Assembly (NCBI GenBank): GCA_947383065.1
Contig: CANDCB010000036.1
Coordinates: 1 to 8,014 of the forward strand
DNA: 8,014 nt
Source: an uncultured Bacillota bacterium
Lineage (GTDB): Bacteria; Bacillota_I; Bacilli_A; RF39; UBA660
Direction of reading: 5' to 3'
Positions 1 through 6,087 of the stretch are shown in pieces (positions within the stretch are counted from its first letter, which is position 1; each line of letters starts with the position of its first letter). Both the position numbers and the translations under genes were made by a program. Under the pieces are notes generated by a model, which did not search any database, was not told the DNA's origin, and saw only the letters and a list, made by a program, of their open reading frames with translations.

Positions 1-1
1 T

Positions 2-349
2 GAAATGATTGGTACAATATTTAATCAATTAGTAAAAGATGCTACTTTAGAAGAAATGGAAGCGGCTGGTTTAGGATCTTATTATACTGATCATAAAAAG
101 GGTATTTACCCTATTGATGCTTCTGGTGTTCCTTTTAGCGCTTTAGTATTTGCTTCTACTGGTAATCCAATTGCTGATTTATCAGAAGATCTTGCTGCTG
201 AATCTAAAGCTAAAGCAACTTATGAAAATTTAATAGATTTAACTAATGATGATGATGTTATTGCCCCACTATTATTTTTAAGACAACGTGAAGTTGTTCA
301 CTTTAATAGATTTAAAGAATTATACGATTATTATAAAACTAAATATTAA
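2..349 (+). CDS. Manganese catalase, CotJC-like (3' part only)
   Basis: This is the C-terminal part of a non-haem dimanganese catalase, a cytosolic or spore-coat enzyme that splits hydrogen peroxide into water and oxygen. The frame is open to the left edge, so the ATG at 5-7 is an internal methionine, not the start. The opening E-M-I-G-T matches the segment just after the first metal-binding ExxH helix, which lies outside the window. Counting from that methionine, the second metal-binding pair is visible: Glu66 in DLAAESKAKATYENL and Glu96/His99 in REVVHF, corresponding to the Glu148 and His181 ligands of the Lactobacillus plantarum enzyme. Only 15 residues follow the last ligand, as in short CotJC proteins and unlike long catalases with a C-terminal tail. 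Family assignment is firm. A spore-coat role cannot be judged without the upstream cotJA/cotJB context. The gene ends at TAA 347-349, directly against a hairpin terminator. Confidence 0.92.
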   Translation, partial: EMIGTIFNQLVKDATLEEMEAAGLGSYYTDHKKGIYPIDASGVPFSALVFASTGNPIADLSEDLAAESKAKATYENLIDLTNDDDVIAPLLFLRQREVVHFNRFKELYDYYKTKY

Positions 350-375
350 AAAAATCCTCTTTTGAGGTTTTTTTT
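348..375. terminator. Bidirectional intrinsic terminator between convergent genes
   Basis: The hairpin has a CCTC/GAGG stem (356-359 with 364-367) and a TTTT loop. After one T-T mismatch the stem extends through seven A-T pairs (348-354 with 369-375). Read on the + strand it ends in a run of eight T; read on the - strand it ends in seven T. It can therefore stop the catalase transcript and also the - strand operon whose last gene ends at 387. Confidence 0.8.
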
Positions 376-386
376 AATAAATTAAA

Positions 387-2204
387 TTATTTTTTTAGTG
401 ATTGACCTTTTAAATCCATAAGTACTCTTTGATAACTTTCTTCATCAACAATTGAATTACTTAATAAAGCTATTAATAAATAATCTTTGTTACAATTACA
501 AGAAGCATAATTACGTAAGAATTTAGGTCTTGATATTAGGACACTACCAATTAAATACACATCATCTATTCTATAAAGTTTGTCTAAATTGGCTACTTCC
601 TCATTTTCTCTTGTCTTTCCAATAATAGTTCCTTTTAATGGTTGTAATATTAAATAAGGAATGACATTTGATAAATAGGAATCTAAATCTTCATTAGAGC
701 AAGAGAATCTTCGTTCTGAAAGAACTTCCTTTTTTAGTAAATAACCAGATGTAACATAATCTTCTTTAATACTTTTATAAATTAAAATACGCTTAATAGT
801 ATTAATTGGACTTTCACTTTCGCAGATACTTATAAATACTTCTTCTTTTATTCCTTGTTCAATAACTAAGTCATATATCCATAAAAATTCATAATTACAT
901 AATAGAAAGATAAAATTATTTTTAGATAGTTTATATTCACTTAAAACATCTAACATATTTTTAATCTCTTTAGTACTTTTAAATAAAATATCATCTTTAT
1001 AAAACATACTTCCAAAAAGAGATAGACTTTTAAGAATTTCATAGTTAGTTATAATAATTTTATAAGAAGTATCTTCAAATATTTTACTTAAATTATTTCT
1101 AACTGTATTTTTTGATAAAGCTCCACTCTCTACCATAAACTTTACTTGCTTCATTTTGTCTTCAGTTATAAATAATAAGCCTTCATAATGGGTAAGTAAT
1201 ATATCGTTAAGAGATAATCCTAATTCTTCTAAATATTTAATCTTTTCTACAATATTTGGAATGGATTCAAAGAATGCCAATTTTTCATTGCCTAATGACT
1301 CTGGATTTAAACCTCGTTCATATAGAAATGTTGTAAATGGAGTTTCATTAATTTTTTCTGCAATTTCTCTTAGAGAAAATTGTAAACTTTTGTAAGTTAG
1401 GTATAAATTATCTTGGACAAAGAAATAAAGTTCTTCTAGCATTTCTAATTCAAAATAACGATGCCAATTATCAGGAAAGCTTATAAAATTAATATCAAGT
1501 TGACCGTCTTCAATTAATCTTAAAAGATCATTTAGACATTTTTTTCGAGACTGTAAAACATTTTTATTAAAAGCAATATTTTTATCTTCTCTTTCACGAT
1601 AATCTTTAAAAACACTAACAAAAGTTTTAAATTCACTTCCTTCGTAAACTTCTGAAGGAGTTTTAATTACTTTGACATACTTTGTATTAAGATTTCTTAA
1701 ACTTGGAGCTCTACTAGTCAATTCTTCTTCCCTTAAGGCAATAACTTCGGAAATATTTCTTTTTAATCTTAAAAAGGCACACATTCCTTGATAAGCGAAC
1801 TTCATTCTAAAATCTTTTAGTTCAGAGGGAAGATGAAGGTTATTAAAACTATCTAAACAATCTCTGGTTAATAAACCACCGTTTGGATTAGAAGCTTTAA
1901 ATAATATTTCTAAATCTTTACTGCAACTTTTATAATCCCATTCATCAATAAATGTTCTAAAAGGCGCTAGCATTTCCATTATTTCATCATAATTAATTAA
2001 ATCATCATTAAGCATATTAACAAATAATATAAGCAGATCAAAATTAGAAATTTTAAGAATTTTGGTTTTATCCTCGTCTTTAATTACTTTTAAAAACTTA
2101 GTTAAAGCTTTTTTAAAGGATAATTTATCAATTTTAGATAAGCTAAATTCTATTCTTTCTAGAGATTCTCCTGCTAGTTTTCTTAAATTATCTACTCTAT
2201 TCAT
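387..2204 (-). CDS. 605-residue helical protein with mTERF-like repeats, function unknown
   Basis: I do not recognise a named function. The protein is predicted to be almost entirely alpha-helical and soluble, with no signal peptide or membrane segment. Residues about 318-450 contain roughly 33-residue units that resemble mTERF helical repeats, which bind nucleic acid in organellar proteins. The best unit is IVEKIKYLEELGLSLNDILL followed by THYEGLLFI (318-346), and weaker copies start near 351, 388 and 414. The resemblance is by eye only. Residues 540-565 (DKLYRIDDVYLIGSVLISRP and following) form a distinct, non-repeat C-terminal segment. The start is ATG 2204-2202, since an AGGTGA Shine-Dalgarno lies 5 bases upstream. 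The GTG at 2213 and the ATG at 2210 fall inside that site. The gene overlaps the stop of the upstream gene by 8 bases, which suggests translational coupling and a shared job with the RelE-like protein. It ends at the bidirectional terminator. Confidence 0.85.
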   Translation of the reverse strand: MNRVDNLRKLAGESLERIEFSLSKIDKLSFKKALTKFLKVIKDEDKTKILKISNFDLLILFVNMLNDDLINYDEIMEMLAPFRTFIDEWDYKSCSKDLEILFKASNPNGGLLTRDCLDSFNNLHLPSELKDFRMKFAYQGMCAFLRLKRNISEVIALREEELTSRAPSLRNLNTKYVKVIKTPSEVYEGSEFKTFVSVFKDYREREDKNIAFNKNVLQSRKKCLNDLLRLIEDGQLDINFISFPDNWHRYFELEMLEELYFFVQDNLYLTYKSLQFSLREIAEKINETPFTTFLYERGLNPESLGNEKLAFFESIPNIVEKIKYLEELGLSLNDILLTHYEGLLFITEDKMKQVKFMVESGALSKNTVRNNLSKIFEDTSYKIIITNYEILKSLSLFGSMFYKDDILFKSTKEIKNMLDVLSEYKLSKNNFIFLLCNYEFLWIYDLVIEQGIKEEVFISICESESPINTIKRILIYKSIKEDYVTSGYLLKKEVLSERRFSCSNEDLDSYLSNVIPYLILQPLKGTIIGKTRENEEVANLDKLYRIDDVYLIGSVLISRPKFLRNYASCNCNKDYLLIALLSNSIVDEESYQRVLMDLKGQSLKK

Positions 2205-3231
2205 GACCATCACCTAAAGTTTTTATATAACTAGTCCCATCTAAAGTATGTAGTATATTACCTATTAAAACATCTTGTTCAATATAAAAATCTGGGTTGT
2301 TAAGATTCTTTAAGATATAATCTTTATTATTTAAATATCTATTTTCAGCTTCGGCATAATAATTATCTATTTTGGTACTTTTTTGTTTATCTTTAAAAAA
2401 TAAAGAACAAATACATAAAACTCCACCATCAATAACAAATAAAATCCTTGCACCACTCGGATGTTTATATTCATATAAATTACAGCTAGAAGCTTTTTCA
2501 ATGGCTTTTATGTCTTTAGTTTGTAAAAAATAGCCATCTATTATTTTATCCACCATTTTTTTTATTATATTTTTGCTATCTAAAAATTGTAGGACATCAT
2601 CTAAAAAGTATGTTCCTTTTTTTCCATTAGGAATAAAAATTATTTTATATTTTGATCTAAGATCTTCTATTTGTGCTTGTTCTTTTTCTTGACTTAGAGA
2701 ATTAATTAACTCAATGATATATTCTACTTTATTTAATTCTGATTGGAGGTCTTTAATATCTTTTATAGGATTAATTACTATACTTCTTCTTATTTGTTGT
2801 TTTATTTCTATAACTTTTTTTAAAAAATGAAGTTTTAATCGAACTTTATCAGGAGGTGATAAATTACTTATTTTACTGTTTAATTGTTCGTTATAATCAC
2901 CAAACATTAATGAATCAATTAATTCATTTAAATTATAATCAGGCGTTTCTTCATCTTTTGAAATGGTTCTTTGGGTAATATTATCAGGAGTTTTTTCATC
3001 AGGTATGATATCTTGGGCTTGAGCTTTTAAAGTCCTTAGACTATTTAGTTGCTCTTGCATTTCATATATAATTTTACTATTGTTAAGAATTAAGGCTCTT
3101 AAACATTCAACGATTTCATAGCTTTTTGGATCTTCTAAAGCATCATATATATGACTAATTGGGGCCATGACAAAATAATCTAATTCTTTTATTTCTTTTT
3201 CAAATGCTTCTATTCTACTAACATCAGTCAT
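2197..3231 (-). CDS. 344-residue protein: coiled-coil N-terminal region plus RelE/ParE-like C-terminal domain
   Basis: This is a soluble protein without a signal peptide. Residues 1-75 and about 155-195 are helical with heptad-like spacing, joined by a charged, flexible stretch (76-105, rich in D, E, P and T). Residues about 196-302 read like a RelE/ParE/HigB-type fold: a helical hairpin (FLDSKNIIKKMVDKIIDGYF), then LYEYKHPSGARILFVIDGG, then LFFKDKQKSTKIDNYYAEAE. This follows the family pattern 'lyElR..g..yRilf.id...ll..F.KK.qkt...ei..A..R'. Arg262 and Lys280/Lys282 sit where family members have functional basic residues. Whether it cuts RNA or poisons gyrase is unknown. A domain buried in a 344-residue protein is unlike free toxins of about 90-110 residues. 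ATG 3231-3229 is preceded by AAGGGGA at 8-base spacing and a consensus promoter. The gene is first in an operon with the overlapping 605-residue gene. Domain call is moderate; the coding call is firm. Confidence 0.85.
   Translation of the reverse strand: MTDVSRIEAFEKEIKELDYFVMAPISHIYDALEDPKSYEIVECLRALILNNSKIIYEMQEQLNSLRTLKAQAQDIIPDEKTPDNITQRTISKDEETPDYNLNELIDSLMFGDYNEQLNSKISNLSPPDKVRLKLHFLKKVIEIKQQIRRSIVINPIKDIKDLQSELNKVEYIIELINSLSQEKEQAQIEDLRSKYKIIFIPNGKKGTYFLDDVLQFLDSKNIIKKMVDKIIDGYFLQTKDIKAIEKASSCNLYEYKHPSGARILFVIDGGVLCICSLFFKDKQKSTKIDNYYAEAENRYLNNKDYILKNLNNPDFYIEQDVLIGNILHTLDGTSYIKTLGDGHE
2210..2215 (-). promoter_or_regulatory. Shine-Dalgarno site deciding the start of the 605-residue gene
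   Basis: AGGTGA on the - strand lies 5 bases before ATG 2204-2202 and within the last codons of the upstream gene. It makes that ATG the likely start and rules out the two earlier in-frame start codons. The sortase start uses the same AGGTGA with the same 5-base spacing. Confidence 0.75.
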
Positions 3232-3261
3232 ATAAAATTCCCCTTTTTTAAAACTCTTTAT

Positions 3262-3289
3262 ATTATACTTTTATTTCTTGTTTTGTCAA
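3262..3289 (-). promoter_or_regulatory. Consensus sigma-A promoter of the two-gene - strand operon
   Basis: On the - strand, a perfect TTGACA (3289-3284) is separated by 16 bases from a perfect TATAAT (3267-3262). The start of transcription should fall near 3255, leaving a leader of about 24 bases with a GGGG-containing ribosome binding site at 3240-3243. This is the best promoter in the window and implies strong or basal expression unless repressed. Confidence 0.85.
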
Positions 3290-3300
3290 TTTTAACGTTT

Positions 3301-3312
3301 AATAAATTTATT
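3301..3312. repeat. Perfect 12-bp palindrome AATAAATTTATT
   Basis: This is an exact inverted repeat about 12 bases upstream of the -35 box of the - strand operon, between that box and the terminator of the surface-protein gene. It could be an operator or a binding site near the promoter. It consists only of A and T in a very AT-rich region, so chance is a real possibility. Confidence 0.3.
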
Positions 3313-3316
3313 ATAG

Positions 3317-3343
3317 AAAAAAAAAGAACCTTAAAGGTCTTTT
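3317..3343 (-). terminator. Intrinsic terminator of the surface-protein gene
   Basis: Reading the - strand just after the stop codon, AAAAGACC (3343-3336) pairs with GGTTCTTTT (3330-3322) around a TTTAA loop with one bulged base. The stem runs into nine consecutive T (3325-3317). It separates the surface-protein transcript from the - strand operon downstream. Confidence 0.85.
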
Positions 3344-3344
3344 A

Positions 3345-4271
3345 TTAAACTCTGTTAAATTTATTATTCTTTTTAGCCATAGCAACTGCACCTATTGCAA
3401 TTAGCGCTCCTGCTGCTAATACTGCATATGAAGCGAAAGCTCCTGTTGGTGGTGGTGGAGTTGGATCGTCTGGTTTATTAATCATTCCTAGTTCTTTACA
3501 AAGGTATTCATCATTAACTGGTTTACAATCAGCACTAGCACTTCCGCTTGCACATTTATCATAATCAGTATCTTGAGGAATTTCCCATACTTTTACACAA
3601 ATTTCACCACATTCTTTAATGTCTTTATCTCCAGCATCTAATTTTACTTCATATGAACCAATGTAACCAAGGCCACTACCTTGAGCTAAGGCTCTTTCAG
3701 CATTAATTTTAGAAGCTAAGGTATCTGCACCATTTCTTAAAGTTGTTAAACTAAAAACATTTTTAGCAGTTGATTTTTTAGAGTAAAATATAGCACATCT
3801 ATAGTCAATAACACCTTTTTTACTTGCTTCAGCTGAATCATAAGCACATCTAAAGCCGTTTACTAAAGAATCTGGAGCATCTGGAGCATTTTCAACACCA
3901 CTAGTTCCACTAGTTGTTGAGGCAGTTACTAAAGTTGTAGCTGCTCCTGTAATGCCAGGATTATGAGTTGCTCCCACAATTTTTAAATATTTTGTTGTAT
4001 AAACTTGAGTTGTAAACCCATTTGCTTCAGTATACCCATCAGCATCACTTGCTTTCATCAAAGTTCCAATTAAGTAACATTTTGATGTTTGACCGTTTTC
4101 TATTGCTTTAGGGTCACATATTATACGGATGTCTCTTTTAACTGAAGGATTAGTAGGATCTCCATTACGTACAAAAAGTGATTTTTCAGAGGAAGCATTA
4201 ACAGTTCCAATCATTACCAAAGTACTCACACTAAACAATGCTATTAACAATAATTTCTTAAGTTTTTTCAT
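3345..4271 (-). CDS. Secreted cell-wall-anchored surface protein with PPPTG sorting signal
   Basis: This 308-residue exported protein is probably linked to peptidoglycan by a sortase. A signal peptide covers residues 1-26: MKKLKK, then a hydrophobic core, then cleavage after V-N-A. The C-terminus is a full cell-wall sorting signal: P-P-P-T-G (273-277), a hydrophobic segment (278-298) and a basic tail (K300, K301, K304, R307). PPPTG fits the (S/P)PxTG consensus of Clostridioides difficile class B sortase. The mature part looks beta-rich. The stretch 46-100 (RDIRIICDPK... CYLIG...) and the region around 159-180 recall cohesin-like or Ig-like sandwiches, but I cannot assign a family. It has nine cysteines (52, 65, 142, 159, 221, 225, 240, 249, 258), with a CxxxC at 221-225, which suggests disulfides. 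ATG 4271-4269 follows AGGAG at 7-base spacing. The gene is divergent from the class B sortase gene, its likely processing enzyme. Its base composition is visibly less AT-rich than that of the + strand neighbours. Confidence 0.9.
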   Translation of the reverse strand: MKKLKKLLLIALFSVSTLVMIGTVNASSEKSLFVRNGDPTNPSVKRDIRIICDPKAIENGQTSKCYLIGTLMKASDADGYTEANGFTTQVYTTKYLKIVGATHNPGITGAATTLVTASTTSGTSGVENAPDAPDSLVNGFRCAYDSAEASKKGVIDYRCAIFYSKKSTAKNVFSLTTLRNGADTLASKINAERALAQGSGLGYIGSYEVKLDAGDKDIKECGEICVKVWEIPQDTDYDKCASGSASADCKPVNDEYLCKELGMINKPDDPTPPPPTGAFASYAVLAAGALIAIGAVAMAKKNNKFNRV

Positions 4272-4307
4272 AACACATCTCCTATTTATTATTTTCTCCT
4301 TATTATA

Positions 4308-4335
4308 TTTACATTATAACATGAAATTGTATAAT
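4308..4335 (+). promoter_or_regulatory. Predicted promoter of the sortase gene
   Basis: TTTACA (4308-4313, five of six -35 positions) is followed after 16 bases by a perfect TATAAT (4330-4335). Transcription would start near 4342, leaving a leader of about 60 bases. The -35 box shares base 4313 with the -10 box of the divergent surface-protein promoter. Confidence 0.6.
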
Positions 4336-4342
4336 GTGTAGA
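4313..4342 (-). promoter_or_regulatory. Predicted promoter of the surface-protein gene
   Basis: On the - strand, a perfect TATAAT (4318-4313) lies 18 bases after TCTACA (4342-4337), a four-of-six match to the -35 consensus. Transcription would start near 4306, giving a leader of about 35 bases that holds the AGGAG ribosome binding site at 4279-4283. It interleaves with the sortase promoter. Confidence 0.6.
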
Positions 4343-4392
4343 TTTTTTTTCAAAATGTGTTATCATATATATTGTAATGATTAGTATAAAGT

Positions 4393-4398
4393 AGGTGA
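4393..4398 (+). promoter_or_regulatory. Shine-Dalgarno site deciding the sortase start
   Basis: AGGTGA lies 5 bases before TTG 4404-4406. The in-frame GTG at 4395 is part of this site and so cannot be the start it serves. The same motif and spacing occur before the 605-residue gene. Confidence 0.75.
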
Positions 4399-4403
4399 TA
4401 TTT

Positions 4404-5984
4404 TTGAAAAAAGTAACTGTTTTAATAGATAATAATGCCCTAAGTTTCAAATATCGCACGAAAAAACTAACAGAACCTAATCTTTTGAATACAAATGTTA
4501 TATCTCATAATGAACTTGTTTTTAGTGATGAATATTTACAAAATAATGTAAAGTTAGTTGCATTATTTATCAGTGATTTAGTTAAAGAAAAAGAAATATC
4601 TGAAATAAATGTTAGTAATAATGAATTATGCCTTTTAATAATAGATATTTTAAAGAAGATTCCTAATATACAAAAACTTACTATAACAGATGATGAAAAG
4701 TTATCATATACTTTATGTGAACAATTATGTAAAACCAAAAATATTAAAACTTTAGATTGTTATGGTATTCCCGAATTTATGATTGAAACATTAGATAAAT
4801 ATGGGATAGCTGTTAATTCACGAAATGAAGTTTTGTTTACTAGTAATTTTATGGCAGAAAATAACTTAATATCCTTTTCTAAAATATATTATCAAAATAA
4901 TATAAAAATAAATGAATTATTACTAAGAGAGGATATTGAGGATATAAAGACTTTTTTAGCAATTAATAAGTATTTGAAAGTAATACATTTTGAAAAATAT
5001 TCATTAGATAATATTAAAGTAGTTATAAATATTTTAAAAGAAATGAAAAAAAGGAATATTTCTATTCAAATTCATGATGATATTGGTGGTAATGAAGATA
5101 TAAAAGAATTAAGAGAAATTAACAAAGAGTTAAAAGCAAAAAATAAAATAACTATTTCTTTAATATATTCTGAAGATTATTTAAGTAAAAATTATCTTCA
5201 GCAAATAATTTTTACTACTTTAAAACTCTGTGCACTTATAATTTTTGCTATAATTGTTTCAGTATTGGGTTATATTATTCATAATAATTATCAAACAGAA
5301 TTAAAAGTAGATAATATTATGGATGAATTAAATACAATAATGGAACCAATTGAAGATCCCAAAGTAGAAGATGATTCAGATGAGACTTTAGAAAACGATA
5401 AGATTTTGGATGAAGATAATTTAAACATGATTAATTCTTATCATAAGTTATATAAAGTTAATAAAGATACTGTTGGCTGGATAAATGTTAAAGGAACAAA
5501 AATTGACTACCCTGTTGTAAGAGCTAAAGATAATAGTTATTATTTAAGCAAAAATTTCTATGGTGAAAAAAATTATACTGGTTGGGTATTTATGGATTAT
5601 CGTAATAATATTGATATCTTAGATGATAATACTATTATTTACGCTCATAATAGCTATGGTAGTGATGTTATGTTTGGAACTTTACCTAATATTAAGAAAA
5701 ATAGTTGGCTAAGTAATAGAAATAATCATTATATTACGTTTAATACTTTGTATGAAGAACATACATGGAAAATTTTTTCAATATATAGCATTGATGTTAC
5801 TAGTGACTATCTTTTCACTATTTTCCATGAAGATAGTGAGAAACAAGATTTTATTGATATGATTACAAAAAGAAGTACTTATAATTTTGATACTAAAGCG
5901 ACTTCTAAAGATAAAATACTTACTCTATCAACCTGTTTAGATAAAGATCAAAGGTTTGTAGTACATGCAATTTTAGTTAAATAA
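4404..5984 (+). CDS. srtB: Class B sortase with large cytoplasmic N-terminal extension
   Basis: This is a membrane-bound cysteine transpeptidase that cleaves secreted proteins at a C-terminal sorting motif and joins them to peptidoglycan. The protein has 526 residues from the TTG start, about twice the usual sortase B length. Residues 1-265 precede the membrane segment and should be cytoplasmic. They show LRR-like repeats of the type 'L..IPNIQKLTI.DDEKLS' and 'TKNIKTLDCYG' (about 64-130, weaker near 190-225). The single membrane helix is about 268-293 (LKLCALIIFAIIVSVLGYII). An acidic linker follows (303-340), and the sortase domain spans 343-526. All catalytic residues are present: His415 in IIYAHN, Cys511 in LTLSTC and Arg517 in DQRFVVHA. 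A helix before the active cysteine (about 479-490) and the TLSTC form mark class B rather than A or C. Its likely substrate is the divergently encoded PPPTG surface protein. A terminator follows directly. The N-terminal domain is unassigned. Confidence 0.94.
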   Translation: MKKVTVLIDNNALSFKYRTKKLTEPNLLNTNVISHNELVFSDEYLQNNVKLVALFISDLVKEKEISEINVSNNELCLLIIDILKKIPNIQKLTITDDEKLSYTLCEQLCKTKNIKTLDCYGIPEFMIETLDKYGIAVNSRNEVLFTSNFMAENNLISFSKIYYQNNIKINELLLREDIEDIKTFLAINKYLKVIHFEKYSLDNIKVVINILKEMKKRNISIQIHDDIGGNEDIKELREINKELKAKNKITISLIYSEDYLSKNYLQQIIFTTLKLCALIIFAIIVSVLGYIIHNNYQTELKVDNIMDELNTIMEPIEDPKVEDDSDETLENDKILDEDNLNMINSYHKLYKVNKDTVGWINVKGTKIDYPVVRAKDNSYYLSKNFYGEKNYTGWVFMDYRNNIDILDDNTIIYAHNSYGSDVMFGTLPNIKKNSWLSNRNNHYITFNTLYEEHTWKIFSIYSIDVTSDYLFTIFHEDSEKQDFIDMITKRSTYNFDTKATSKDKILTLSTCLDKDQRFVVHAILVK

Positions 5985-5987
5985 GAC

Positions 5988-6040
5988 AGACTAAAAATAT
6001 TGGTTTATAGACACCAAAAATTTTTAAGTCTTCTTTTTTT
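5988..6040 (+). terminator. Intrinsic terminator of the sortase gene
   Basis: AGACT (5988-5992) pairs with AGTCT (6027-6031), followed by A/T pairs with small bulges and a TTGGT/ACCAA top stem (6000-6004 with 6013-6017). The stem ends in a T-rich tract, TTCTTTTTTT (6031-6040). It starts 4 bases after the stop codon and separates the sortase from the next gene. Confidence 0.8.
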
Positions 6041-6053
6041 GTTATTATAAACA

Positions 6054-6062
6054 TGGTATAAT
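6054..6062 (+). promoter_or_regulatory. Extended -10 promoter of the large helical-protein gene
   Basis: TGGTATAAT is an extended -10 element (TGnTATAAT). No good -35 box is seen at 16-18 bases; the region there is a T tract belonging to the preceding terminator. Transcription would start near 6069, only a few bases before the AAAGGAGG ribosome binding site. Confidence 0.65.
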
Positions 6063-6072
6063 ATTTAAAAAT

Positions 6073-6080
6073 AAAGGAGG
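6073..6080 (+). promoter_or_regulatory. Strong Shine-Dalgarno AAAGGAGG before a TTG start
   Basis: AAAGGAGG lies 7 bases before TTG 6088-6090 and supports that rare start codon. No nearby ATG in frame offers a better alternative. Confidence 0.8.
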
Positions 6081-6087
6081 AATTTAT

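Noticed and set aside
5..7. ATG as a true start of the manganese catalase
   Set aside because: The frame is open to the left edge and the protein lacks the first metal-binding ExxH helix, so this methionine is internal.
2197..3231. Classical type II toxin-antitoxin pair
   Set aside because: The RelE-like domain is part of a 344-residue protein and the partner is 605 residues; neither matches the small toxin and small DNA-binding antitoxin of known systems.
4129..4341. 70-residue open frame on the + strand
   Set aside because: It lies opposite the signal-peptide end of the surface-protein gene and runs through the promoter region, with no ribosome binding site; it is a shadow.
4395..4397. 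GTG as the sortase start codon
   Set aside because: The GTG is part of the AGGTGA Shine-Dalgarno site, which instead serves TTG 4404 at normal spacing.
4505..4738. 77-residue open frame on the - strand
   Set aside because: It lies wholly inside the sortase gene on the opposite strand, with no promoter or ribosome binding site of its own.
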